A stretch of DNA of 64,000 nt from Tahibacter amnicola (lineage in GTDB: Bacteria; Pseudomonadota; Gammaproteobacteria; Xanthomonadales; Rhodanobacteraceae), in contig NZ_CP104694.1 in NCBI RefSeq assembly GCF_025398735.1, positions 4,801,465 through 4,865,464 of the forward strand, in the 5' to 3' direction. The notes under the pieces were generated by a model that was not told the DNA's origin, searched no databases, and was given only the letters and a program-made list of their open reading frames with translations. A program made the position numbers and the translations under genes. Positions 41,510 to 51,505 of this stretch are shown in pieces (position 1 is the first letter of the stretch; every line of letters begins with the position of its first letter).

Positions 41510-43638
41510 TCCTGGGCAGCCAGTCGTTGCACAAAGCGCTCGGCGGACTCAGGCTTGCCGATGTAGTACCCCTGCAGACGATTACAGCCCAGTGCGCAAA
41601 GCACGGTCAGGTGCCGCTCCGTCTCGACGCCTTCGGCAACCACTTCGATTCCCAGGATATGCGCCATGGCAATGATGGCGCGAACGATGACGGCGTCGCG
41701 CGAGTCGGTCGTCGCGTCCGTCACGAAGCTGCGATCGATCTTGATCACGTCGACCGGAAAGGCCTTGAGATAGGACAGCGAACTGAAACCCGTGCCAAAG
41801 TCGTCGATCGCGATCGCAACGCCGAGGCTACGCAGTTCGTCCAGGAGTGCCCGCGATTCCGGTCGCTGCATGACGGTTTCCGTCAGTTCCAGTTCGAGGC
41901 GATCCGAGCTTAATCCACTTTGCTGCAAAACGGTACGCACCTCCTGCACCAGCCCACCCGATTCGAGCTGCCGGGCGGACACATTGATCGCCACGCTCGG
42001 CGGCTTGCCGGTCCTGACGTGCCAGCGGCTGGCCAGCGACGCGGCCCGGTGCATGACCCAGTGGCCGATCATCTGGATCAGGTCGGATTGTTCGGCCAGC
42101 GGCAGGAATTTGTCCGGCGACAGCCGGCCGCGCACGGGGTGGTTCCAGCGCACCAGGGCCTCGGCACTGACGACACGCCCCTGGCCGTTGACGATGGGCT
42201 GGAAGTCCAGTTCCAGCTCGTCGCGCACGAGCGCGTGCCGCAGCTCCCGCTCCAGCGTCAGGCGCTCCTGCAAGGCCTGGTTGAGATCGGACGAATAGAA
42301 ATAGAGCGTGTTCAGGCCGAGCTGGCGCGCCTGGTACAACGCCGTCTCTGCGCACTTGAGCAAGGCCGTTGCCTCGTCCGCATCGCCCGGTGACAAGCTC
42401 AGTCCGACGTTCGCGCCGAGATAAAATTCGTGTTCGCCCACCCGGTACGGCAGGCGCAGGGCATCCAGGAGCTGCTCGGCCAGCAGCGATGCCTGGCTCA
42501 CCGCGTCGCGATCGCCGCAGGCCAACGCGAACTCGGCTCCGCCGGTGCACGCCAGCACGGTGCCTTCGGGCATCAGCCGCTGGATCCTTCCCACGGCCGC
42601 CTTCAAGGCCAGGTCGCCGACGTCGTGGCCGAAACTCTGATTGACGGCGCCCAATCCGACCAGCGCGATACCCAGGATGGCGACGGCGCTGCCCTGCCGG
42701 CGAACCGAAGGCAACAACTGGCGCAGCGTGTCGATAAAGCGACGCCGGTTTGGCAGGCCCGTCACGCTGTCGTGACTGGCCACGAACTCCAGGTGTTCCT
42801 GCACCAGCTTGCGTTCGATGGCATAGCGCAGCGCCCGCGCGACGTGATTGCCGTCGCCGCGCCCCTTAACGACGTAGTCCTGCGCCCCGAGCTGGATGGC
42901 GCGCAAGGCGGTGCTTTCATCATCGCGCCCGGACAACACCACGATCGGCACGCTCTCGGCCGCCTGCACCAGCATGCGCAAGGTCTGCAGTCCTTGGGAA
43001 TCGGGCAGTCCAAGGTCGGTCAGTGCCGCCGCATAGCGGGCACGCCCCAGTTCCTCCAGCGCGGCCGAAAGACTGCTGACCCAGTTGAGCTGGTAGCGCG
43101 GCTCCACCTCGCGCAGCAGTTCGCGAACCAGGCGTGCGTCGCCGGGTTCGTCCTCCACCAGCAGGACCGGAATGTCGTCGGGATGCGTCGTCGCGCCACT
43201 GGGCAGACTGACCACGCTCAGCCAGAAATGCCCGACGCTCTGCATGACGCCGAGGAACTGGTCCACCTCCAGCGGCTTGCGCACGTAGCAGGCTGCATAG
43301 GCGTCATAGGCGCGGCGTACATCTGCCTCGTTCGACGACTGGGTGATGACCACCACCGGAATGTGCGCCAGCGCCGGGTCCTGCTTGATGCACTCCAGCA
43401 GGTGCAGCCCGTCCATGCCCGGCAGGATCAGGTCGAGAAGGATCAGGTCCGGCAGCGGATGATGCTCGTACGTTTGCTGCCGGTTGAGGATGATCAACGC
43501 CTGTTCGGCGGATTCGGCAACGGTGAGGCGATTGAGCAACTTCGCCTGCTTGAGCATTTCGGCAACGAGACGAACATCGCCCGGATTGTCCTCTACGAGG
43601 AGAATCTCAATGGGACGCCCAGTGAACTCGATTCCCAT
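41506..43638 (-). CDS. Dual-receiver GGDEF-EAL protein (probable c-di-GMP phosphodiesterase)
   Basis: From ATG 43638 ([18 protein letters not shown]) the 710-aa product has two receivers (Asp69 in LILLDLILPGMDG; Asp about 208 in ALTDLGLPDSQG), a GGDEF domain whose active motif is GGAEF (about 364), and an EAL domain that keeps the key residues: EALVRWNHP (about 493), NVSARQL, ELELTETV, AIDDFGTGFSS, VIKIDRSF and VAEGVET. I infer an active phosphodiesterase with a degenerate, perhaps GTP-binding, cyclase domain. The frame is open further upstream to 43683, but 43638 matches family starts. It is the first gene of the three-gene signalling operon. Confidence 0.93.
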   Translation of the reverse strand: MGIEFTGRPIEILLVEDNPGDVRLVAEMLKQAKLLNRLTVAESAEQALIILNRQQTYEHHPLPDLILLDLILPGMDGLHLLECIKQDPALAHIPVVVITQSSNEADVRRAYDAYAACYVRKPLEVDQFLGVMQSVGHFWLSVVSLPSGATTHPDDIPVLLVEDEPGDARLVRELLREVEPRYQLNWVSSLSAALEELGRARYAAALTDLGLPDSQGLQTLRMLVQAAESVPIVVLSGRDDESTALRAIQLGAQDYVVKGRGDGNHVARALRYAIERKLVQEHLEFVASHDSVTGLPNRRRFIDTLRQLLPSVRRQGSAVAILGIALVGLGAVNQSFGHDVGDLALKAAVGRIQRLMPEGTVLACTGGAEFALACGDRDAVSQASLLAEQLLDALRLPYRVGEHEFYLGANVGLSLSPGDADEATALLKCAETALYQARQLGLNTLYFYSSDLNQALQERLTLERELRHALVRDELELDFQPIVNGQGRVVSAEALVRWNHPVRGRLSPDKFLPLAEQSDLIQMIGHWVMHRAASLASRWHVRTGKPPSVAINVSARQLESGGLVQEVRTVLQQSGLSSDRLELELTETVMQRPESRALLDELRSLGVAIAIDDFGTGFSSLSYLKAFPVDVIKIDRSFVTDATTDSRDAVIVRAIIAMAHILGIEVVAEGVETERHLTVLCALGCNRLQGYYIGKPESAERFVQRLAAQE

Positions 43639-43831
43639 GCGCCAGTTCCACCGCGGGATAGGCCGTGCCCGGAGCCGCCACAACGGTACGACGAAATTCG
43701 CTCGATGTGTACTGATCTACAACGGAACCGAGCAGCCGGATGCCCGGCGCCCCCATTGTGACAGGGTTGCGCGTTCTGGAAATAGTCCCGGACGCCTGCG
43801 GTACGGACTTTGGCAAGTGTGAGCGACGGGT

Positions 43832-43862
43832 GAAGAAACCGGGCGGGTCTAAACCCGCCCGG
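43832..43862 (-). terminator. Rho-independent terminator after icmF
   Basis: CCGGGCGGGT/ACCCGCCCGG (10-bp perfect stem, 4-base loop) is followed on the minus strand by TTTCTTC, ten bases past the icmF stop. The remaining bases up to the GGDEF-EAL start (43639-43831) show no gene. Confidence 0.8.
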
Positions 43863-43871
43863 GGGCAGCGG

Positions 43872-46800
43872 TCACATGTTGCGGCGATACTCGCCGCCGA
43901 CGTCGTACAGGGCGTGGCTGATCTGGCCCAGGGAGTTGTACTTCACCGCCTCCATCAGCGCCTCGAAGATATTGCGACGATCGCGCGCCGTCTGCTGCAG
44001 CGCGCCAAGCGCGCCCGCCGTGCTGCCAGCGAAGCGGTTCCGGTTTTCCTGATACCGGCGGACGTTATCGATCTGCTGGCGCTTTTCCTCTTCGGTGGAC
44101 CGGATGAGCTCGATGGTCGTGGCGATCTCGCCGCCATGGTCACGCGGCAGAAAGGTATTCACGCCGATCAGCGGCAGGCTTCCGTCATGCTTCTTGTGTT
44201 CGTAGTACAGGCTTTCTTCCTGGATCTTGGAGCGCTGGTACATGGTGTCCATGGCGCCCAGCACGCCGCCGCGCTCGCTGATCGCCTCGAACTCCTTGTA
44301 GACAGCCTCTTCGACGATGTCGGTCAGCGCTTCGATGATGAAGCTGCCCTGCCAGGGGTTTTCGTTGAAATTGAGCCCCAGTTCGCGATTGATGATGAGC
44401 TGGATCGCCACCGCGCGGCGCACACTCTCCTCCGTGGGCGTGGTGATCGCTTCATCGTAGGCGTTGGTGTGCAGCGAATTGCAGTTATCGAACAGCGCGT
44501 ACAGGGCTTGCAGGGTCGTGCGGATATCGTTGAACTGGATTTCCTGCGCATGCAGCGAACGGCCTGAAGTCTGGATGTGGTACTTCATCATCTGGCTGCG
44601 CGCGCTGGCGCCATAGCGTTCACGCATTGCACGGGCCCAGATGCGGCGGGCGACGCGGCCGATGACCGTGTATTCCGGATCCATGCCGTTGGAGAAGAAG
44701 AACGACAGGTTCGGTGCGAAGTCGTCAATGTGCATCCCGCGCGCCAGGTAGTACTCGACGATCGTGAATCCGTTGGACAGCGTGAACGCCAGCTGGGAAA
44801 TCGGATTCGCGCCGGCCTCGGCGATGTGGTAGCCGGAAATGGAGACGGAATAGAAATTGCGGACTTTGCGATCGACGAAGAATTGCTGGATATCGCCCAT
44901 CATGCGCAGGGCGAACTCGGTGGAGAAAATGCAGGTGTTCTGAGCCTGATCTTCCTTGAGGATGTCTGCTTGCACGGTACCGCGCACCGTGGCCAGCGTC
45001 TCGGCGCGGATCGCCGCGTAGGTTTCGGCATCGACGACCTGGTCGCCGGTCACGCCCAGCAGGCCCAGGCCAAGCCCGTCATTGCCTTCGGGCATCATGC
45101 CCGAATAGCTCGGGCGCTCGCCGTCACGGAACAATTCGCTGATCTTCTCGCGTGCGGCCTCCCAGCGGGCCGTGTCGGCGCGCAGGTATTTTTCCACCTG
45201 CTGGTCGATGGCGGTGTTCATGAACATCGCCAGGATGATTGGCGCCGGCCCGTTGATCGTCATCGACACGGAGGTGGAAGCGGCGCACAGGTCGAAGCCG
45301 GAATACAGCTTCTTCATGTCGTCTAGCGTCGCAATGGACACGCCGGAGTTGCCGATCTTGCCGTAGATGTCCGGGCGCGGCGCGGGGTCTTCGCCATAGA
45401 GGGTGACGGAATCGAAGGCGGTGGACAGGCGTGCCGCCTTCTGGCCCACCGACAGGTAGTGGAATCGGCGATTGGTTCTTTCCGGCGTTCCTTCGCCGGC
45501 GAACATGCGGATCGGATCCTCGCCCGTGCGGCGATAGGGGTAGACGCCGCCGGTGTACGGATACTCACCGGGCAGGTTCTCGCGCATCAGGAATTTCAGC
45601 AGGTCGCCCCAGTCACGGCAGGTCGGTGCCGCGACTTTCGGGATCTTCTGGTGCGACAGGGATTCGACGTAGTTCTCGACGCGAATGGTCTTGCCGCGCA
45701 CCTGGTATTCATTGACCTCGTCCGTCACCGAGCGGTAGCGTGCCGGCCACTCGCGCAACAGGGTCACTGCCTCGGCCGACAGCGACTTCACCGCTTCGTT
45801 GTAGCGCTGGCGCAGCAGGATGACGGAACGCTCTTCTCCCTCGCGCACGCCGGGCGCGACGTCTTCCGGCGCGTACAGGTCCAGCTCGCGCGGCAGCCTG
45901 GGGTCCGCCAGTTCGCGCAGAGCGTGATAGACGCTCTGCGCCTTGGACGCGGCGTCGGCCTGGAGCTCGATATCGGAATTGATGCCACGCCCTTGTTCGG
46001 CGATCTCGGCGAGGTACCGCACGCGTTGCCCGGGAATCAGCACGGTGGCGCGGGGCTCCCTGAGGCTCGTGTCGAGGGCCGGTGTCCAGGTTTCCGCAGA
46101 CAGCTTGAGCTTGTCGCGCAGCAGGCGGCACAGGTTCACGAACATCCAGGATACGCCCGGGTCGTTGAACTGGCTGGCGATCGTGGGGTATACCGGGACA
46201 TCCTCGTCCTTGAGCTGGAAAGCGACCCGGTTGCGTTTCCACTGCTTGCGCACGTCGCGCAGCGCATCTTCCGCGCCGCGGCGGTCGAACTTGTTCAGCA
46301 CGACCAGCTCGGCGAAGTCGAGCATGTCGATCTTTTCCAGCTGACTGGCGGCGCCGTAGTCGCTGGTCATCACATAGGTCGGGAAGTCGACCAGGTCGAC
46401 GATTTCCGAATCGCTCTGGCCGATGCCGGCGGTTTCGACGATCACCATGTCGTAGCCCAGCGATTTCAGGAACGCGATGCAATCCTTGAGGACCGCATTC
46501 GTGGCCACGTGCTGGCGGCGCGTTGCCATCGAGCGCATGTACACACGCGGACTGCGCAGCGAATTCATGCGGATGCGGTCACCCAGCAGCGCACCGCCGG
46601 AGCGGCGACGCGTCGGGTCGACAGCCAGCACCGCGATCCGCATCGTGGGAAACGCGTGCAGGAACCGCAGCAGCAATTCGTCCACGACGCTGGACTTGCC
46701 GGCGCCGCCGGTGCCGGTCACGCCGACCACGGGCACCTTGGCGCCCGCCAGTTGCCATTCCTTGCGCAGGCGCGCCAGCTCGGTTTCGTCGAGCTCGCCC

Positions 46801-47342
46801 TCTTCGATCGCGCTGAGCACGCGGCCGACGGAGACTTCGTCCTCGACGCTGGGCCGGCCCATCGCCGTATCGCGCGCATCGGCACCGTTGCGGGCACGGC
46901 GGATGACATCCTCGATCATCGCCACCAGTCCCATGTGCATGCCGTCGTTGGGGTGGTAGATGCGCTCGACACCGTACTGCTGCAGCTCGGCGATCTCCTC
47001 CGGCGTGATCGTCCCGCCGCCGCCACCGAACACACGGATATGCGATGCCCCCCGTTCGCGCAGCATGTCGACCATGTACTTGAAGTACTCGACATGCCCG
47101 CCCTGGTACGAGGACAAGGCGATGGCGTCGGCATCTTCCTGCAGCGCGGCGCGAACCACGTCCTCCACCGAGCGGTTGTGACCCAGGTGGATCACCTCGG
47201 CGCCCTGCCCCTGGATCAGGCGGCGCATGATGTTGATGGCCGCATCGTGACCATCGAAGAGACTGGCCGCCGTGACGAAGCGAAGGGGACCCTTTTCGGC
47301 AGACAGGTCGTGCGCAGGAACCAGCTTGGCAGGAGTGCTCAT
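43872..47342 (-). CDS. icmF: Fused isobutyryl-CoA mutase with G-protein chaperone domain
   Basis: IcmF is a coenzyme-B12 enzyme interconverting isobutyryl-CoA and n-butyryl-CoA (some also act on isovaleryl/pivalyl-CoA). The 1156-aa product has the expected order: B12-binding domain (about 20-150; [15 protein letters not shown] with the cobalt-ligand His32), MeaI-type GTPase (Walker [13 protein letters not shown] at 208-219), then the TIM-barrel mutase from about 590 ([36 protein letters not shown]). This order distinguishes IcmF from methylmalonyl-CoA mutase. It is divergent from a secreted protein and near leucine and isovaleryl-CoA dehydrogenase genes. Confidence 0.96.
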   Translation of the reverse strand: MSTPAKLVPAHDLSAEKGPLRFVTAASLFDGHDAAINIMRRLIQGQGAEVIHLGHNRSVEDVVRAALQEDADAIALSSYQGGHVEYFKYMVDMLRERGASHIRVFGGGGGTITPEEIAELQQYGVERIYHPNDGMHMGLVAMIEDVIRRARNGADARDTAMGRPSVEDEVSVGRVLSAIEEGELDETELARLRKEWQLAGAKVPVVGVTGTGGAGKSSVVDELLLRFLHAFPTMRIAVLAVDPTRRRSGGALLGDRIRMNSLRSPRVYMRSMATRRQHVATNAVLKDCIAFLKSLGYDMVIVETAGIGQSDSEIVDLVDFPTYVMTSDYGAASQLEKIDMLDFAELVVLNKFDRRGAEDALRDVRKQWKRNRVAFQLKDEDVPVYPTIASQFNDPGVSWMFVNLCRLLRDKLKLSAETWTPALDTSLREPRATVLIPGQRVRYLAEIAEQGRGINSDIELQADAASKAQSVYHALRELADPRLPRELDLYAPEDVAPGVREGEERSVILLRQRYNEAVKSLSAEAVTLLREWPARYRSVTDEVNEYQVRGKTIRVENYVESLSHQKIPKVAAPTCRDWGDLLKFLMRENLPGEYPYTGGVYPYRRTGEDPIRMFAGEGTPERTNRRFHYLSVGQKAARLSTAFDSVTLYGEDPAPRPDIYGKIGNSGVSIATLDDMKKLYSGFDLCAASTSVSMTINGPAPIILAMFMNTAIDQQVEKYLRADTARWEAAREKISELFRDGERPSYSGMMPEGNDGLGLGLLGVTGDQVVDAETYAAIRAETLATVRGTVQADILKEDQAQNTCIFSTEFALRMMGDIQQFFVDRKVRNFYSVSISGYHIAEAGANPISQLAFTLSNGFTIVEYYLARGMHIDDFAPNLSFFFSNGMDPEYTVIGRVARRIWARAMRERYGASARSQMMKYHIQTSGRSLHAQEIQFNDIRTTLQALYALFDNCNSLHTNAYDEAITTPTEESVRRAVAIQLIINRELGLNFNENPWQGSFIIEALTDIVEEAVYKEFEAISERGGVLGAMDTMYQRSKIQEESLYYEHKKHDGSLPLIGVNTFLPRDHGGEIATTIELIRSTEEEKRQQIDNVRRYQENRNRFAGSTAGALGALQQTARDRRNIFEALMEAVKYNSLGQISHALYDVGGEYRRNM

Positions 47343-47377
47343 CGTTTGCCCGAAATCGCTGAGACAGGATGCCCACT

Positions 47378-47383
47378 ATTGTA
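47378..47383 (-). promoter_or_regulatory. Possible -10 element of icmF
   Basis: TACAAT on the minus strand lies 35 bases before the icmF ATG. There is no recognisable -35 at 16-18 bases, so the call is weak. Confidence 0.3.
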
Positions 47384-47443
47384 ATGCGCGCGGTGGCGGC
47401 GCCTCCGGCGCGCTGTCCGGACAACACGCGCCCCGCAGATCGC

Positions 47444-47449
47444 TATCAT
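47444..47449 (+). promoter_or_regulatory. Possible -10 element of the secreted CBM-like gene
   Basis: TATCAT lies 27 bases before the ATG at 47477, with a weak ACAACA at 47421-47426 (17-base spacer) as the -35. Confidence 0.3.
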
Positions 47450-47476
47450 GGGCGCCTTGCCCATCGGAAACTGACC

Positions 47477-48118
47477 ATGGCCCGTCACCGCCTTGCCCCC
47501 GCGCTACTCACCTGCCTGATGGCGACCGCCCTGCTTCCCCTGGCTGCTGCCGCGGCCGACCTTCCGCTCAAGAACGGCGATTTCGAACTGCCGGCGGGCG
47601 AGAAAGGCGTGCCGGAGTGGCTGACCATCGTGCATGCCGGCCCGCCTTCCTACGTCATGAGCCTCACCAAGGACGAGCCCGGCGCGGGCAAGCAGAGTGC
47701 GCGGATCGAACGCACGCACGTCAATGCGTTCGGATCGCTCAAGCAGACCGTCGACGTGCCAGACATGGTCGGCAAGAAAGTCGAGCTCGCCGGGTTGCTG
47801 AAAACCCAGGGCGTCGGCGACGCCGGCGCGGTTCTCTCGATGACCTTCCTCGCCGGCTCGCGCATCATCTCGCAGCATCGCACCGAGCTGCGCAAAGGCG
47901 ATTCCGCCTGGGCCCCGGTCAAAGTGGTCGCCGAGGTGCCGCTGGGCACCAACAAGATCAGTGTCGCGGCGATGCTGATCGACGGGGGCTCGGTGTGGTT
48001 TGACAACATCACCCTGCGCACCGTCGAGGGCCCCGCCAAACCGACTGCGCGCGACAAAGTGCGCCCGAACAAGCCGAAGGCGCCGGCCGGCCACCCGCCG
48101 AAGACCGCCGTCAACTGA
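47477..48118 (+). CDS. Secreted protein with carbohydrate-binding-module-like fold
   Basis: The 213-aa product from ATG 47477 has a signal peptide (MARHRLAPALLTCLMATALL, cleavage near AAA-ADL). The mature part begins LPLKNGDFELPAGEKGVPEW and has VPLGTNKISVAAMLIDGGSV then WFDNITLRTVEG, the start and end of CBM_4_9-like jelly-roll domains. The basic tail KPTARDKVRPNKPKAPAGHP is low-complexity. No catalytic domain is attached. It may bind a glycan in the periplasm or outside the cell. Confidence 0.78.
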   Translation: MARHRLAPALLTCLMATALLPLAAAAADLPLKNGDFELPAGEKGVPEWLTIVHAGPPSYVMSLTKDEPGAGKQSARIERTHVNAFGSLKQTVDVPDMVGKKVELAGLLKTQGVGDAGAVLSMTFLAGSRIISQHRTELRKGDSAWAPVKVVAEVPLGTNKISVAAMLIDGGSVWFDNITLRTVEGPAKPTARDKVRPNKPKAPAGHPPKTAVN

Positions 48119-48386
48119 ACGCCCCGGGCCCGGGCATCCCCCGGCGCCCTGCCGGCACCGGGGAAAGGTTTCCAAAAGTGCCACCTCCCGGCTACACGCC
48201 CCGGCCGGACTGTCGTCCAGCCGGACGCGGGGCTACACTACGCGCCGCCGGCGTCCGCCCCTTCTCGCAGACGCCGACACTTTCGTAATTCTCTCAGTCA
48301 CTTAGCGCCAGTTCTTGCGTGGTCGCCGGGGAAATCGCGATCGCGGCCATGCAACGCCGGCGTCTCCACACCGGAGTAGCACGTCG

Positions 48387-49490
48387 ATGATTTTCGAAAC
48401 CCTCGCTCAGACGGGCCACGAGCAGGTCGTTTTCTGCCACAACAAGGACGCAGGCCTGAAGGCCATCATCGCGATTCACAATACCGTGCTGGGCCCTGCG
48501 CTCGGCGGTACGCGCATGTGGTCCTACAAGACCGAGCAGGAAGCCCTCAACGACGTGCTGCGTCTCTCCCGCGGCATGACCTACAAGGCCGCGGTGTCCG
48601 GCATCAACCTCGGCGGCGGCAAGGCGGTCATCATCGGTGATCCCTCCAAGGACAAGTCCGAAGCCCTGTTCCGCGCCTTCGGCCGCTTCATCAATTCCTT
48701 GAACGGCCGCTATATCACGGCTGAAGACGTCGGCATCGACGTCAACGACATGGAATATGTGCTCAAGGAAACCGAGTTCGTCACCGGCGTGCACCAGGTG
48801 CACGGCGGCTCGGGAGACCCCTCGCCCTTCACCGCCTTCGGCACGCTGCAGGGTCTGATGGCCGCGCTCAACGTCAAGTTCGGCAACGAAGACGTGGGCA
48901 AGTACAGCTATGCCGTCCAGGGCGTGGGCCACGTCGGCATGGAGTTCGTCAAGCTGCTGCGCGAGCAGGGAGCCAAGGTGTGGGTCACCGACATCAACCA
49001 GGAAGCGGTGCGCCGCTGCGTGGATGAGTTCGGCTGCGAAGCCGTCGCGCTGGATGAAATCTACGATGTGCCGGCCGACATCTACTCGCCCTGCGCCCTG
49101 GGTGGCACGGTCAATGAGAAGACCCTGCCGCGCCTGAAGTGCAAGGTCATCTGCGGCGCAGCCAACAACCAGCTCGCCACCGACGCGATCGGCGACGAAG
49201 TGGCGGCGCGCGGCATCCTGTACGCGCCCGACTACGCGGTGAACGCCGGCGGACTGATGAACGTCTCGCTGGAAATCGACGGCTACAACCGCGAACGTGC
49301 GATGCGCATGATGCGCACCATCTATTACAACCTGGGCAAGATCTTCCAGATCGCCACCCGCGACGGCATCCCGACCTACAAGGCCGCCGACCGGATGGCC
49401 GAAGAGCGCATCACCGCCATCGGCAAGATCCGCCTGCCGCACATGGGCAACCACCAGACCCGCTTCCTCGGCCGCATGCGCGGTCAGTAA
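48387..49490 (+). CDS. Leucine dehydrogenase (Glu/Leu/Phe/Val dehydrogenase family)
   Basis: The enzyme oxidatively deaminates leucine, valine and isoleucine to branched 2-oxo acids with NAD+. From ATG 48387 the product is 367 aa. GGTRMWSY, Lys67 in MTYKAAVSG and Lys79 in NLGGGKAVIIGD match the substrate and catalytic lysines of Bacillus leucine dehydrogenase (Lys68 and Lys80). The Rossmann motif is VQGVGHVGMEFVKLL. The open frame upstream to 48315 is not used; the upstream GGAG supports 48387. The 268-base gap before it (48119-48386) holds a GC-rich CCCCGG/CCGGGG hairpin near 48139-48163 and a possible TACACT -10 at 48234. Confidence 0.93.
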   Translation: MIFETLAQTGHEQVVFCHNKDAGLKAIIAIHNTVLGPALGGTRMWSYKTEQEALNDVLRLSRGMTYKAAVSGINLGGGKAVIIGDPSKDKSEALFRAFGRFINSLNGRYITAEDVGIDVNDMEYVLKETEFVTGVHQVHGGSGDPSPFTAFGTLQGLMAALNVKFGNEDVGKYSYAVQGVGHVGMEFVKLLREQGAKVWVTDINQEAVRRCVDEFGCEAVALDEIYDVPADIYSPCALGGTVNEKTLPRLKCKVICGAANNQLATDAIGDEVAARGILYAPDYAVNAGGLMNVSLEIDGYNRERAMRMMRTIYYNLGKIFQIATRDGIPTYKAADRMAEERITAIGKIRLPHMGNHQTRFLGRMRGQ

Positions 49491-49566
49491 GGAATGCCCG
49501 AGGCCGGCCGCCCCCCGGGCGGCTGGCCGCAATACGCTGTTGCCGCCCTCGGCGGACGAGGTGGTC

Positions 49567-49887
49567 ATGATCCGTGTCAGTGGTTTTTATCGGTGGCGCG
49601 ACGGCGCCCGCTTCGATCACGCCGACTACGCGGGCCGTCACATGGCCATGGCGCGCGAGCTGCTGCAGCCGTTCGGGCTCACACGCCTGGAAAGCGATCG
49701 GCGCCTGTCAGCCGCGGCGCCCGCGAGCGGCGAGATCGTCGCCGCCAGCCACGCCTATTTCGCCACGGTGGAAGACGCGCAGAATGCGGTCGTGAAGGCC
49801 GGCGCTTCGCTCCTGGCTGATGCGGCGAACTACACCGACCTTGTCCCCGAGATCTGCCTTTTCGCGGTCAGCGACCACGCCGACTGA
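49567..49887 (+). CDS. EthD-like dimeric alpha-beta-barrel protein
   Basis: The 106-aa product from ATG 49567 begins MIRVSGFYRWRDGARFDHAD and continues YAGRHMAMARELLQPFGL, matching the EthD pattern in which a short strand leads into an F-x-x-Y-x-x-x-H motif. FATVEDAQNAVVKAGASLL is the second half of the ferredoxin-like fold. Such proteins act in degradation pathways without a fixed reaction. It lies between leucine dehydrogenase and isovaleryl-CoA dehydrogenase genes, so a link to branched-chain metabolism is possible but unproven. Confidence 0.75.
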   Translation: MIRVSGFYRWRDGARFDHADYAGRHMAMARELLQPFGLTRLESDRRLSAAAPASGEIVAASHAYFATVEDAQNAVVKAGASLLADAANYTDLVPEICLFAVSDHAD

Positions 49888-49905
49888 CTGCCTGGAGAAA
49901 CCGCC

Positions 49906-51063
49906 ATGCGCCCGTTCCCCCTTGGTGAAGACCTCGATCTGCTGCGCGAAAGCGTCCGCCAGTTCGCGGAGAAAGAGATCGCCCCGCGCGCCGACCTGAT
50001 CGATCGCGAAAACGCTTTTCCGTCCGACTTGTGGAAGAAATTCGGCGAAATGGGCCTGCTCGGCGTCACCGTTCCCGGTGAGTACGGCGGCTCGGAAATG
50101 GGCTACCTGGCCCACGTTCTGGCCATGGAAGAGATCTCGCGCGCCTCTGGCTCGATCGGTCTTTCCTACGGCGCACATTCCAACCTTTGCGTACAGAACC
50201 TGTTCCACAACGGTACCGAGGAACAACGCCGCAAATACCTGCCGGGGCTGTGCTCGGGCGAGCTGGTCGGGGCACTGGCCATGAGCGAACCCGGCGCCGG
50301 CTCCGACGTCGTCGGGTCCATGACCTGCCGCGCCGAGCTGAAGGGCGATCGCTGGGTCGCCAACGGCTCCAAGATGTGGATCACCAACGGACCGGATGCC
50401 GACGTGCTGCTGGTGTACATGCGCACGGCGCCGCGTCCGGCCGGCAGCCGCTGCATGACGGCCTTCATCGTCGAAAAGGGCATGAAGGGTTTCAGCACGG
50501 CCCAGAAGCTCGACAAGCTGGGCATGCGCGGCTCCAATACCTGCGAACTGGTGTTTGAAGACTGTGAGATTCCGGCCGAGAACATCGTAGGCCAGGTCAA
50601 CGAGGGCGTGCGCGTCCTCATGAGCGGACTGGACACCGAACGCCTGGTCCTTTCCGGCGGCCCGCTGGGCCTGATGCAGGCCGCCATGGACATCACCCTG
50701 CCCTACGTGCGCGAACGCAAGCAGTTCAATGCGCCGATCGGCACCTTCGGCATCATGCAGGCCAAGGTGGCCGACATGTACACGGCACTGCAGTCCTCGC
50801 GTGCCTATGCCTACATGGTCGCGCAGGACTTCGACCGCGGCGTCAAGTCGCGCATCGACCCGGCCTCCTGTCTGCTCAACGCATCGCAGAACGCCGTCAA
50901 GGTGGCGCTCGAAGCGATCCAGGCACTGGGCGGCAACGGCTACATCAACGAGTTCCCGACCGGCCGCATCCTGCGCGACGCCAAGCTGTACGAGATCGGC
51001 GCGGGCACCAATGAGATCCGCCGGATGCTGATCGGGCGGGAACTGTTCCACGGCAAGAGCTGA
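49906..51063 (+). CDS. liuA: Isovaleryl-CoA dehydrogenase
   Basis: This FAD enzyme of leucine catabolism converts isovaleryl-CoA to 3-methylcrotonyl-CoA. The 385-aa protein has [56 protein letters not shown] and the C-terminal [19 protein letters not shown]. The catalytic Glu typical of isovaleryl-CoA dehydrogenases is in [18 protein letters not shown] (about residue 245), while the position used by other acyl-CoA dehydrogenases (YEGT) is Gly here. The other liu genes are not in the window. GGAG lies upstream of the ATG. Confidence 0.93.
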   Translation: MRPFPLGEDLDLLRESVRQFAEKEIAPRADLIDRENAFPSDLWKKFGEMGLLGVTVPGEYGGSEMGYLAHVLAMEEISRASGSIGLSYGAHSNLCVQNLFHNGTEEQRRKYLPGLCSGELVGALAMSEPGAGSDVVGSMTCRAELKGDRWVANGSKMWITNGPDADVLLVYMRTAPRPAGSRCMTAFIVEKGMKGFSTAQKLDKLGMRGSNTCELVFEDCEIPAENIVGQVNEGVRVLMSGLDTERLVLSGGPLGLMQAAMDITLPYVRERKQFNAPIGTFGIMQAKVADMYTALQSSRAYAYMVAQDFDRGVKSRIDPASCLLNASQNAVKVALEAIQALGGNGYINEFPTGRILRDAKLYEIGAGTNEIRRMLIGRELFHGKS

Positions 51064-51505
51064 CGGCCGCCCGACGCAGGGGGTAGCACGATGGTGTTGC
51101 CCCCGCGCAACGTGACGAAGGCGTAGAGACCGCAAGCGATCTTATCCCTGTCCTTGCGCTTCCTGCTCCGGCGAACGGGCGGTACCCGCACTGCGCCGCC
51201 CCCCAACCGCTTTGCAAAACCCGCTGACCGGAGCCGCCGATCGGCGCAAGACAGCCGCGTCCGCCTGTGTTGGAATCGTGCGTTTGTTGCAATCGCGCAA
51301 CCGCCGGCGGCGTAATATCGTGGACATCGCAGGCCCGCCACGAACCTGGCGGGTTCAGGTAGGCATTCAAAGGGCAGATCCGCCCCGTCGTAGCCACTTC
51401 CAGACGCGCTGCGAACCGCGACTTACGCGGCCTGCGTCACACGTTTTTGCCATTCTGCCCCCCGCCAAGTGGAGTAGACTGGCCGCGCCAAACGGGGGGA
51501 ACCGA
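51064..51505 (+). other. 442-base intergenic region
   Basis: No gene is supported here: open frames on both strands lack family features. At 51079-51104 GGGGGTAGCAC and GTGTTGCCCCC form an 11-pair stem with a four-base loop (G-U pairs included, no U-run), a possible end for the liuA transcript. A GGGGGGA Shine-Dalgarno sequence lies just before the HD-GYP gene. Confidence 0.6.

Noticed and set aside
45459-47384. 641-codon plus-strand frame opposite icmF
   Set aside because: Antisense to a motif-complete icmF and without recognisable domains.
47343-47476. Cobalamin riboswitch before icmF
   Set aside because: Only 134 bases lie between the divergent starts, with a -10-like element 35 bases from the ATG; there is no room for the aptamer and no B12-box was seen.
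50940-51397. Minus-strand frames of 133-150 codons in and near the liuA / HD-GYP gap
   Set aside because: They start inside liuA antisense or in the gap, lack RBS and family features, and are rich in Arg and Gly as expected by chance here.
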